Position numbers and translations under genes: made by a program. This document shows, in pieces, positions 54,483 to 62,932 of a stretch of DNA of 64,000 nucleotides; positions within the stretch are counted from its first letter, which is position 1; each line of letters starts with the position of its first letter. Origin of the DNA: Gammaproteobacteria bacterium (lineage in GTDB: Bacteria > Pseudomonadota > Gammaproteobacteria > Pseudomonadales > Azotimanducaceae); the NCBI GenBank assembly GCA_009841615.1, contig VXLL01000025.1, forward strand, positions 95,208-159,207. The letters run 5' to 3'. The notes below the pieces were generated by a model that searched no databases, had not been told where the DNA came from, and saw only the letters and a list, made by a program, of their open reading frames with translations.

Positions 54483-56685
54483 CAACTACGAAGAGTTAGA
54501 AGTTTACCGAGAGGTAAATGGCTGGATATGTGCGTTAGCACTCGACAAACAGCGGCAACAATCGGTTGCGATAAATCGACTTCACCTAGATTCTTCAGTG
54601 TCTCAGGAAGCCATTCAAGAGTACCAAGAGTGTTTACTGCGGCTTCGTGATGATCCACATCCCAATTTGCTCACCATATTGGAAGTGGCTTTTGAAAACG
54701 GGCAATTGATAGTCATCACCGAGTGGTTGGAAGCTGAAGATTTGTCCGCTCGTAAAGATCGAGGATTGTCCTTCGATCAAATCCTCGCGATGAGTAATGC
54801 GATCGCACGTGCATTGCAACACTTGCACTCAAATGGAATCGTGCATCGAACCATTAGTCCTGAGAGCGTGCTCTTTGCGTCTGAGACCCAATATGTGCGT
54901 TTGGACGTACCACTTTGGAATTTATACCCAGAACAGTCCCCGCCCACACAAGACCAAGCCTACTATGCACCCGAGGTGTTATCCAGACAACAACACAGTG
55001 CGGCTAGTGACATCTATGCTCTAGGAATTTTGCTTTTTACCACTTTTGTAGGAAACTTTCCTTGGACAGACCAAAACGGCATGCCTCGCATTCGTACCCT
55101 AGAAGACGTCGTACCGAGACTACCACTCTCTCTACCGTCATTACAGCAAACAATCGATGACATGTTAGCGTTCAGTCCGAGTGCGCGTACATTTTCTTAC
55201 GAGAACACGATTGAGACTGTTGGGGACGAAATCCCTGATTCAGTGATGGTCAGTGACCCACGATATCGATCTGGGACAATTGATATTTCTGAAATACAAA
55301 GGGTCGCGCGGCCACTTGATCAGCCGGTGTCCAGTTCCAGCGAAAGTCCTTCTAAAAAGTCTCGATTTTGGTTGTACAGTACAGTGATGTTTGTTGCCGT
55401 CGTCGCAGTCCTAGCCTCAGGTTTCGCATACGTTAACTTCGACGGGGTACGGATGCTCTTCCACGAAATCGGCATAGCCGATCACCCCGAACTAAGCGAG
55501 CGCTGGAGGGATGCTGAATCGCTACGATTAGACCAAAACCAAAGTCTAATTACAGTCATTGCAGCCTATAACAAAGTGCTTGAACTTGATCCTAGGCACA
55601 ACGGTGCACATCAGGCAATCGAAAACGAAAAACGAGATCGCCGAGAAGATATTGATTCAAGGATAAGATCCGACGATTTTGTTGTTGCACAACAATGGTT
55701 AGATGAATACGTCACTGCCGTTCCCAACGACGCGGAAATAGCTCCGCTAGTGAGGGAACTAGAGAATCGGCAACGAAGGGATCGCTTACTGGCTGATGCA
55801 CGTCCATTGGTTGCGGCGGGGATGGACGATCTCGCTTCACTCGATGCCGCCGTACTCGCTTACAGGACTGTATTGAGACTGTTTCCAGATAGTGAAGAAG
55901 CAGAACGCCATCTGCACGATATAGCGGTTATGTACGCAGATGCCGCGATAAAGGCAGCCAATGCCTCTGAAACACAAGCTGCACGAAATTTTTTTGAGAA
56001 AGCCGTGAAAGCAGATCCCACCGCTCAGGAGCTTGAAGAAGCTCACGATAGAGTAAAACTTGCAGAAGAATTAGAGACTGACATTAACACAACAATTCAG
56101 CGCGCCAACGCGTTTTTTGAAGAAGGGCGTTTGATTACACCACCAGAAGAGGACAATGCGATGTCGTCCTATCGAAAGGTACTAGCTCTAGATCCAGACA
56201 ACGAGGAAGCCCAGAATAAACTCGTTGAGATTGAGAAACGATTGATCGGACAGCAGCAACAGTTACTGGAAGAGAGAGAGTTCGGCGCAGAAGCCAATTT
56301 AGTGCTCGCGGCCGAACAAGCCGGAGTTTCCGAAGCTACACTTCTAGCGATGTCTGATGCTCTTGAGAGTCTTCAGGAAGACATTCAGGACGCTGTAAAG
56401 TTGTATCGTGAAGCACAGTCGCTTTTTCAACGTGGCTACATATCGGAACCTGAGCACGACAATGCGATCACGGTTCTGCGCAGAGCACAGGCAAAAGATG
56501 CAAAGAATTCTGCGGTAAGCGCTCTGTTGGATCAATGTGCGGAGCGGACTGCAACCGTTGCACAAGAAGCCTTCAGCGCGGGACTTGTGGATCGGGCGAT
56601 AAAGTACATGGATCTAGCACTAAGCATTCAACCAATGAATGATGCGTGGTCTCGACAGTACCAACAGTGGAGGCAACGGGATTAG
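54469..56685 (+). CDS. Pseudokinase with transmembrane helix and TPR domain
   Basis: 738 aa (ATG 54469; ATG 54472 removes one residue). Residues ~10-270 have a Ser/Thr kinase fold but lack key catalytic residues: VAIK Lys is Asn36 (VAINRLHL), the HRD Asp is Thr128 (VHRTISPESVLF), and the DFG segment reads RLDVPLW. The APE motif (YYAPEVLS) and structural DIYALGILLF are kept. A membrane helix (about 300-322) leads to an extracytoplasmic TPR-like region (about 340-738), with units such as ITVIAAYNKVLELDPRHNGA. Probably a signalling scaffold, not an active enzyme. Coupled to the MORN gene. Confidence 0.88.
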   Translation: MMTPDNYEELEVYREVNGWICALALDKQRQQSVAINRLHLDSSVSQEAIQEYQECLLRLRDDPHPNLLTILEVAFENGQLIVITEWLEAEDLSARKDRGLSFDQILAMSNAIARALQHLHSNGIVHRTISPESVLFASETQYVRLDVPLWNLYPEQSPPTQDQAYYAPEVLSRQQHSAASDIYALGILLFTTFVGNFPWTDQNGMPRIRTLEDVVPRLPLSLPSLQQTIDDMLAFSPSARTFSYENTIETVGDEIPDSVMVSDPRYRSGTIDISEIQRVARPLDQPVSSSSESPSKKSRFWLYSTVMFVAVVAVLASGFAYVNFDGVRMLFHEIGIADHPELSERWRDAESLRLDQNQSLITVIAAYNKVLELDPRHNGAHQAIENEKRDRREDIDSRIRSDDFVVAQQWLDEYVTAVPNDAEIAPLVRELENRQRRDRLLADARPLVAAGMDDLASLDAAVLAYRTVLRLFPDSEEAERHLHDIAVMYADAAIKAANASETQAARNFFEKAVKADPTAQELEEAHDRVKLAEELETDINTTIQRANAFFEEGRLITPPEEDNAMSSYRKVLALDPDNEEAQNKLVEIEKRLIGQQQQLLEEREFGAEANLVLAAEQAGVSEATLLAMSDALESLQEDIQDAVKLYREAQSLFQRGYISEPEHDNAITVLRRAQAKDAKNSAVSALLDQCAERTATVAQEAFSAGLVDRAIKYMDLALSIQPMNDAWSRQYQQWRQRD

Positions 56686-56718
56686 CACATTTACTTACAG
56701 ACCTTACTAAGTGTTTTC

Positions 56719-57618
56719 ATGACAGTAGACATTCCATTTGTGAAAGACATGGAGTTTACTTACGGCGTGTCCCAACAAGTGTCACCAAGGATTCGTAGGG
56801 TTATTGCTCATAACCCAAGCCCGTTCACCTATTTTGGTACCGGTACCTATCTCGTCGGATCGGGTAGGGTAGCCGTCATTGATCCGGGCCCCGCGGATCC
56901 GGTTCACATTGACGCTATTCTGCTCGCAACGCAAAATGAAGAAATCACACATCTAGTAGTCACGCACACTCATCTTGATCACTCTCCCGGTTGTGCTTTG
57001 CTCGAAGAACATTGTGAAGCAAAGACCTATGGCTACGGTCCTCACGGAGCAAATACTACCGACGATTGGGTCGTCGAAGAGGGTTGTGATACGGAATTTG
57101 TTCCAGATGTTGTGGTGAGACACCACGATGTGATCAAGGGAGATCGCTGGAGTTTAACGTGTGTACACACTCCAGGGCATACTTCAAATCATGTGTGTTT
57201 CATTTTGAACGAGGAAAAAGCACTGTTCTCAGGAGATCATGTGATGGGGTGGTCCACGAGCGTGATCTCGCCACCTGATGGAGATATGGAAAGTTACATG
57301 GCGAGCTTACGTTTGCTGTTGGAGTATGAACTGGATGTATATTGGCCGACTCATGGTCCGCCGATTACCAATCCCATTCCGCATGTGGAAGCCTTTATTC
57401 AACATCGATTACACCGAGAACAACAAATTGTTGATTGCTGCAAGAAAAAAGTTCAAACGATTTCGGAGCTAGTTCCGTTAATGTACGACAATTTGGATCC
57501 GGTTCTCTATCCTGCGGCAAGGAGAAGCGTCTACGCGGCTGTGCGATTCATGGTGAAAAAGGGACTATTGCGAGCTGACGGACCGTTAAATGAAGATTCT
57601 CGATTGTTCAGCAACTAG
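56719..57618 (+). CDS. Metallo-beta-lactamase-fold hydrolase (LACTB2-like)
   Basis: 299 aa. Zn-binding motif HxHxDH: VVTHTHLDHSPGCALLEE; further ligands in HTPGHTSNHVCFIL and LFSGDHVMGW; late TVYWPTHGPP-like segment (DVYWPTHGPPITNP). The C-terminus has a small winged-helix-like extension (TISELVPLMYDNLD, VYAAVRFMVKKGLLRADG) as in the LACTB2/hydrolase branch. Cytoplasmic; substrate unknown. Converges with the histidine kinase gene, 17 nt apart. Confidence 0.9.
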   Translation: MTVDIPFVKDMEFTYGVSQQVSPRIRRVIAHNPSPFTYFGTGTYLVGSGRVAVIDPGPADPVHIDAILLATQNEEITHLVVTHTHLDHSPGCALLEEHCEAKTYGYGPHGANTTDDWVVEEGCDTEFVPDVVVRHHDVIKGDRWSLTCVHTPGHTSNHVCFILNEEKALFSGDHVMGWSTSVISPPDGDMESYMASLRLLLEYELDVYWPTHGPPITNPIPHVEAFIQHRLHREQQIVDCCKKKVQTISELVPLMYDNLDPVLYPAARRSVYAAVRFMVKKGLLRADGPLNEDSRLFSN

Positions 57619-57635
57619 TCTAGATACTGAAGGGG

Positions 57636-59795
57636 TTAATGGCTGTCTGGTTCCCCCGTCCTCGACTCGATGGCTACACTTGACTCTGCGGAAGCAACTG
57701 TTACTAGCGGAAGATCCACAGTAATCGCTACCCCCGATCCGTCTTCCAAGTTCACAGCTTGAACGCTACCACCATGATATTCAACGATCACGCGGACTAC
57801 ATACAACCCCAACCCAAAGTGCATAGTACTTTGTGTGCCGCGCATACTGACTAGCGAGTCAAACACCGCAGCTGTGTCACCTGTTAAGGTAGGGCCACGA
57901 TTCGCAACCGTAATCCGTAATGAGTTAGTACCAACTTGAAGCAGAATACTGATTGGGCTGTCATGACGGTGAAAATCGATCGCATTGTCGATGACTTTGT
58001 CAAGCATTTGTTCGATATGAAAATCAGAAACATTAGCGATCGCGGATTGTTCTTCACAGATTAGTACAAACTCAACATTCTTATGGGTGTTCTCTAAGTT
58101 CGAGACATAGTTCTTGACGAGCCGCAACATGTCTACTCTTTCGAACTCTCCGTTTTGGAGAGAGTCTTCCAAGCTCGCAGCGTCACTCAGATTTTGTACG
58201 ATTCGACCGATACGCGCAACACCTCTTTGAGCACTTTGGAGATATCGTTGTTGCTCCTCAGGATCGTCTGTGCTGCGGAGATTCTCCAAGGATGTACTTA
58301 AAGTATTTAGGGGATTGTTGATTTCATGACGTAAAGTTCTCGGCATGCGTTGGAGAAAAGTTTGATGTTGGGTTAGACGACCTAACATTGAATCAATCGA
58401 CCGGGCAAGTTCGCCGATTTCATCTCCAGTATTTCTCTCCACATTGAGCGAACTAACTTTTATTCGCCCATATTCATCGATCGCTCTTGCTGTAGTGCTT
58501 CGTAGCTTCTGAATACGATACGCGAGTCGTATCGAGTATCCTAACAGCGCGATCGTGAGAATAGCAAATATAACCAGCGAAACGATGACAATCGTCCGTA
58601 GTGTACCTGCAAGTAGTTGTAGGATGTCTTCCACGTTCTGCTGCACTACAGCTACTCCAATGACCTCTCCAGGAGCTCGAATCGGGTAAGCAGCAATGAT
58701 GGCAGGCGCTCCAGACAGCGACAGAATCTTGTCTTTGGTTGGTTCGTTGTTTAACGCGCTGTTAATTACCTCGATGGTTCGTTGTTCAGCGTCTTCGAGA
58801 GACAGGTCACGGAAGGCCTGACCAGGATAAAAACGACGGAAAAAGCCTCCTATTCTTTGAAAGAAATTTTTGGATTGATCCTCGCTGCTGAAGAAATCTT
58901 CCTGAGTCGCACCGAGCACCGATTCTCCACGCTTTCGACCCATCGTATCGAAGATCATGACCTGCGTGTTTTCGAAACCAAGACTCGCAATCGTTTCGAT
59001 GATCGGCGCGGATCGGTATACAACCAATTCAAAATATTCTTGGTTCGTGGCTGGCTGTGTCGTAGTTCGTTTACTACTCTCTATCGGACTAATGTCTACG
59101 TCAACGTAAGTAACTGCAAAGACATCCAAACTTCCGAAAATCGTCATCGGAATCGTAAATTCGATATTCACACCGGTTGGCGTTTCTGTAAGAAACCCAC
59201 CGACCTCTATATTTGCCACTAAATCGTCACCTTCTTGATCAGCAGGGTAGGTATACGCTGAGGCAACTCCTGGTCTGGAAAAAGTAAGAGCAGTTTCTGT
59301 TCGCTTGCCCTTATCATTAATGTAAATCACGCGAAGGTGATCGGAAGACCCAAGGCTGATAATCGTTGGATCTCGTGGAACGAAATCGTCATCTTCGATT
59401 TCGAGAAACCCGTGAAGTTGGTTAATTGATTCCCCTAAACGAATGGTGAATGAACTGTCTCCCGCGCCAAACTTTCGTGAGACTACGTCCTCGGTAGCCT
59501 TCCAGTCTAGAGCTTTTCCATCCAACAATACGCTACCGACTAGTGGTTGGGCGATTAAATTCTTGGATTCATCGATTTCAGTAGGCAAGTCTTCAAAAAG
59601 TGCCTTCTTGTTGTTGAAGAGAATCGCCACACTATTCGCAAGACTAATTTGGTTATTCATCTGCGCGTCAACAAGCAAGGTCTCCACCTCGACAAGCAAG
59701 GTATAGAACAAGAACGGAGCAAACAGCAAAATAGCTGCTAGGAGCAGGAGTTTGGTACGAAGTTTAGGACCTCGAATCCGCGAACGAATTCTCAT
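57636..59795 (-). CDS. Sensor histidine kinase, PdsS-like
   Basis: 719 aa. N-terminal helix (about residues 15-40), a large periplasmic domain (about 45-395) with LVGSVLLDGKALDWKA and a beta-rich middle, reminiscent of the carbohydrate-binding-like region of dedicated-sortase-system kinases. Second helix about 400-420, HAMP-like linker with DEYGRIK, then HisKA with His490 in MPRTLRHEINNPLNTLSTSL. HATPase: NAIDFHR (N box), FGLGLYVVRVIVEYHGGSVQ (G box). Next gene is its response regulator, 9 nt away. The family name is inferred from recall and arrangement. Confidence 0.85.
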   Translation of the reverse strand: MRIRSRIRGPKLRTKLLLLAAILLFAPFLFYTLLVEVETLLVDAQMNNQISLANSVAILFNNKKALFEDLPTEIDESKNLIAQPLVGSVLLDGKALDWKATEDVVSRKFGAGDSSFTIRLGESINQLHGFLEIEDDDFVPRDPTIISLGSSDHLRVIYINDKGKRTETALTFSRPGVASAYTYPADQEGDDLVANIEVGGFLTETPTGVNIEFTIPMTIFGSLDVFAVTYVDVDISPIESSKRTTTQPATNQEYFELVVYRSAPIIETIASLGFENTQVMIFDTMGRKRGESVLGATQEDFFSSEDQSKNFFQRIGGFFRRFYPGQAFRDLSLEDAEQRTIEVINSALNNEPTKDKILSLSGAPAIIAAYPIRAPGEVIGVAVVQQNVEDILQLLAGTLRTIVIVSLVIFAILTIALLGYSIRLAYRIQKLRSTTARAIDEYGRIKVSSLNVERNTGDEIGELARSIDSMLGRLTQHQTFLQRMPRTLRHEINNPLNTLSTSLENLRSTDDPEEQQRYLQSAQRGVARIGRIVQNLSDAASLEDSLQNGEFERVDMLRLVKNYVSNLENTHKNVEFVLICEEQSAIANVSDFHIEQMLDKVIDNAIDFHRHDSPISILLQVGTNSLRITVANRGPTLTGDTAAVFDSLVSMRGTQSTMHFGLGLYVVRVIVEYHGGSVQAVNLEDGSGVAITVDLPLVTVASAESSVAIESRTGEPDSH

Positions 59796-59804
59796 AGGCT
59801 TGGT

Positions 59805-60509
59805 CTATGCGTCGAGAATCCAGCGGTAGCCAAACCCGTATTCGCTCTTGATCGCTTCAAACTCAGCATCTACATGTTCAAACTTCTTCCGCAAATTTCG
59901 AACGTGTGTGTTGATAGTATTGTTTGAAACGAAACTTTGATTTGTTGTTTCCATGAGAGCTTCGTAGCTCACTGCGTGCCCTGGCGATCTGACGAGTCGC
60001 GCGAGCATTTTGAATTCTGTTTGCGACAAATCAATACGGTGTTCTTTCCAAGAAACTAGCAAAGCGTCTTGATCTAACTGAAGTTCTCCAACTTCAACGA
60101 TGCTCGTCCTATTGGTATCGTCTGAACTAGACCGGACTTGTTCAATTCGTAGCAAAGAAGCGATGCGTTCGGCAAGGTAGTCGAGTGAAATTGGTTTTGG
60201 TAAGTAGTCCCAAGCTCCCAACCGAAGACCTGAAATCTTATCAATTTCGTCAATTCGTTCAGTGAGAAAGATCACCGGTAGATCGGGTGACCGCGCCAAC
60301 AATTCTCGACAGAGTTCAAATCCCGCATCCATCTCGTCACCTAGTATGATGTCAAGGATCGCTAAGTCGGGCATGGTCTGCCGAAATCCAGCTAATGCCG
60401 AAACTCGATCGGCGAATGCTACTACATCGTAGCCTTTCTTTCGAATGGCATCTTTGTAATTCACTCGTTGATCTGCATCATCTTCGACTATCGCGATTCG
60501 CTTGGGCAT
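59805..60509 (-). CDS. Response regulator, PdsR-like (OmpR-type DNA-binding)
   Basis: 234 aa from ATG 60509 (MPKRIAIVEDDADQR); an upstream ATG at 60530 adds seven residues. Receiver domain with phospho-acceptor Asp53 in LAILDIILGDEMDAGFELCR, and LTERIDEIDKISGLRLGAWD. The GDE and 'AGFELCRELLARSP' stretches resemble the PdsR family tied to dedicated sortase systems. C-terminal winged helix: LSQTEFKMLARLVRSPG, INTHVRNLRKKFEHVD. Upstream of the kinase, in the same direction. No sortase gene or LPxTG-type substrate gene was seen nearby. Confidence 0.85.
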   Translation of the reverse strand: MPKRIAIVEDDADQRVNYKDAIRKKGYDVVAFADRVSALAGFRQTMPDLAILDIILGDEMDAGFELCRELLARSPDLPVIFLTERIDEIDKISGLRLGAWDYLPKPISLDYLAERIASLLRIEQVRSSSDDTNRTSIVEVGELQLDQDALLVSWKEHRIDLSQTEFKMLARLVRSPGHAVSYEALMETTNQSFVSNNTINTHVRNLRKKFEHVDAEFEAIKSEYGFGYRWILDA

Positions 60510-60690
60510 CGTGGTTAACTCGTACGGCAATTAGACTCTAGAATTGAAGACACATTGTACCCGTTGTAGAACTTGCATAAAGGTGGTGAAATTACTGTTA
60601 CCGTCAAATTGGTTAATTCTTGAAGAGGTGTGAATTTCAACGTTTCTAATTTTCAGAAAGTCCGTATCAGACTACAATAATATGTACAAA

Positions 60691-60706
60691 TGTTCCACGT
60701 GGAACA
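60691..60706. promoter_or_regulatory. parS centromere site (ParB-binding palindrome)
   Basis: TGTTCCACGTGGAACA, a perfect 16-bp palindrome identical to the Pseudomonas-type parS consensus and one change from the Bacillus type in each arm. Located in the 350-nt gap between the response regulator and nupC. parS sites cluster close to the replication origin in most bacteria. No parA or parB gene is in the window. No second copy was found in the window by eye. Confidence 0.9.
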
Positions 60707-60858
60707 TCTAGTTTTGCTTTTTTTACCTCTTCTTACTCGGAATGTTCGCGTTTTTTTTGCAAAAGTCCTTCTTGGAAGTACGTCCTCTTTAACATGTTTG
60801 TTCTAAGGGTGTAGACCGCCGGTTTCAGACGATGTTTTATGAGGTCTAGGAAAGTTAC

Positions 60859-62103
60859 ATGCAAGCGCTTCTAGGCATTCTTTTGGTCATCTCGATCGCT
60901 TGGCTCCTTAGCGAGTCGAAGGGACAAGTCCGTTGGCTCCCAGTTGTAGTTACTCTAGGAGTCCAAATAGCTCTAGCTGCGATTTTGGTGCAGTTGCCGG
61001 TGGTATCTACAGGACTGTCGTATCTCAACGTGATTGTTGGCGCAATCACCGATGCAACTGGACAAGGTACTGCCTTTGTCTTCAGTTATTTGGGTGGAGA
61101 TGAACTACCATTTGCCCTCACTGTAGAAAGCCCTCCCTTTATATTTGCAACACAGCTCTTACCACAGATCATTGTGTTTGCTGTATTGGTGGCTTTACTG
61201 TGGTATTGGCGCGTTTTGCCGTTGATCATAAAGGGTCTCTCGTGGGTGCTACAACGGAGCCTTCGCATTGGTGGTGCTGTTGCAGTTGCCGCTGCCGCGA
61301 GCGTGTTCGTAGGAATGGTAGAAGCTCCCATGATGATTCGTAGCTACCTCAAAACTATAACACGATCTGAGTTTTTTGTGGTGATCACGTGTGGAATGGC
61401 AACAGTCGCGGGATCTATGATGATCTTATACGTTACCGTTGTTGGTGATGTCTTGACCGATACGATCGCACACGTTGTAACCGCTTCTTTACTTAACGTG
61501 TTGGGCGGAATATTGATCGCAAGAATAATGATCCCTGATGATCACGTAACTGGGGAAGCCGACATTGAGGATGCATTTCAATACCAGAGTTCGTTCGATG
61601 CTCTAACCCGAGGAGCGATGGACGGAACGAAAATTGTGATCAACATCATCGCTATGTTGATCGTTCTCATCAGTTTGGTCGCGCTCATCAATCATGTGTT
61701 GTCCTTTTGGGTGATTGGTGGTAGCCCGATTACGCTAGAGCGCATCGCGTCGTGGTTGTTCCGCCCACTTACTTGGTGCATGGGACTATCTTGGACCGAC
61801 TCCGCGATCGGAAGCGAGTTAATGGGCGTCAAGTTGATGATCAACGAACTGGTCGCGTTTCAACAGCTGGGGCAGGAAGGTATTTGGTTATCTACTCGAT
61901 CAAGCTTGATCATGACCTATGCGTTGTGCGGATTTACGAACTTGGGATCTGTAGGAATACTCGTTGGCGGTGTGAGTGCATTGGTTCCGGAGAGACGTGA
62001 AGATTTGCTTTCACTTGCTCCAAGGACCCTTGTATCAGGAACGTTGGTTGCGTTTCTTACCGGGTCAATAGTGGGGATAGTCTCGGTTTTCGGACCGAGC
62101 TAA
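60859..62103 (+). CDS. NupC-family concentrative nucleoside transporter
   Basis: 414 aa. Inner-membrane Na+ or H+ symporter for nucleosides, with about ten hydrophobic segments. Family motifs include FATQLLPQIIVFAVLVALLW and GAVAVAAAASVFVGMVEAPM (the QPL-type and EAPMM regions of the substrate site). Later come GMATVAGSMMILYVTVVGD and ALCGFTNLGSVGI near the C-terminus. Length agrees with E. coli NupC (400 aa). ATG start at 60859, behind weak A+G-rich sequence. No nucleoside-metabolism gene adjoins it. Confidence 0.93.
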   Translation: MQALLGILLVISIAWLLSESKGQVRWLPVVVTLGVQIALAAILVQLPVVSTGLSYLNVIVGAITDATGQGTAFVFSYLGGDELPFALTVESPPFIFATQLLPQIIVFAVLVALLWYWRVLPLIIKGLSWVLQRSLRIGGAVAVAAAASVFVGMVEAPMMIRSYLKTITRSEFFVVITCGMATVAGSMMILYVTVVGDVLTDTIAHVVTASLLNVLGGILIARIMIPDDHVTGEADIEDAFQYQSSFDALTRGAMDGTKIVINIIAMLIVLISLVALINHVLSFWVIGGSPITLERIASWLFRPLTWCMGLSWTDSAIGSELMGVKLMINELVAFQQLGQEGIWLSTRSSLIMTYALCGFTNLGSVGILVGGVSALVPERREDLLSLAPRTLVSGTLVAFLTGSIVGIVSVFGPS

Positions 62104-62152
62104 TTGGTAGCTTTGGCGTGCTGTTCTAAGTAGCGAAACTAACGATTGATCG

Positions 62153-62557
62153 TCAGTCTGCAGCCATTTGTACGTTTTGTACGCCAGCAAGATTGGCTGC
62201 ATCCCAAATTCTTACAAAGACATCGGCACTCGAATCAGGATGAGGATTTATGATGACTGGTGCATCTGGAAATTCTGCGGCAAACCGTTCAATATTCGCT
62301 CGTACCGCGGAGACATCGACGGTTCTACCGCCTATTTGAATTTGGTCTCGAGCTGAAACTATGACCACGATGGACTTTTTATCAGGATCAACTGTCTGAG
62401 GCTGGTCCTCTTCCGGCGGAGTCACATCGATACCAATTTCCTTTACAAAAGTTGCGGTAACGATGAAAAAAATCAACATGATGAACACGACATCCAACAT
62501 AGGGGTGAGATTAATCTTCTGGTCTTCTTCTAGTGCGCCGCGAGCTCGATTTCTCAC
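62153..62557 (-). CDS. ExbD/TolR family protein, orphan
   Basis: 134 aa. One membrane helix with NLTPMLDVVFIMLIFFIVTA, the same segment as in the exbD at 9200, containing the functional Asp (about residue 22). The periplasmic domain ends VFVRIWDAANLAGVQNVQMA. No exbB or tonB beside it, so it may mix with an ExbB encoded elsewhere or serve another proton-driven machine. Its start faces the DnaA-box region and nupC lies on its 3' side. Confidence 0.92.
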   Translation of the reverse strand: MRNRARGALEEDQKINLTPMLDVVFIMLIFFIVTATFVKEIGIDVTPPEEDQPQTVDPDKKSIVVIVSARDQIQIGGRTVDVSAVRANIERFAAEFPDAPVIINPHPDSSADVFVRIWDAANLAGVQNVQMAAD

Positions 62558-62932
62558 TATGTATTCCTCTGTTGATCAAGAGAGTTGGCTTACCACAGAC
62601 TGAAGATGTCTGAGGTACAACACTATTTTAACCAAGAATATAGCATAAATATCTGGTTCTAGGGACTCTGTTTTTGACAATTTTTTGATGCTTGGTGAAT
62701 TCCGAAATATTCACGTCAAACTTCAAGGATTCTCCAAAGGTCGTTGTAACTTATCCACAATTCAGTGGATTTCACTGGTGTCAATGTATTTTCACAAAAG
62801 TGTTGAATTTAGGCAATAATTGTGGAAAAACACAGCATATTTCCTGCAAATCTTGAAAAATACTGGTAACAAATCTTCGGCAAAACAAGTTTTACCTCGG
62901 CAGTTCAACTTTTATCCACCGAGTTATCCACA
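62558..62932. other. DnaA-box cluster, candidate chromosomal origin (oriC)
   Basis: A+T-rich, gene-free stretch plus the last codons of hemF. Boxes: TTATCCACA at 62751-62759 and at 62924-62932 (both perfect, same orientation), TTATCCACC at 62912-62920 (one mismatch), and TTTTCCACA on the minus strand at 62821-62829 (one mismatch). An A+T-rich tract at about 62600-62700 (ACTATTTTAACCAAGAATAT and similar) could be the unwinding element. The two right-hand boxes encode the hemF C-terminus. parS at 60691 supports the origin reading; dnaA and gidAB were not seen. Confidence 0.5.

Noticed and set aside
54469..56685. Active Ser/Thr protein kinase.
   Set aside because: Lys, HRD Asp and DFG are all substituted (Asn36, Thr128, RLDV).
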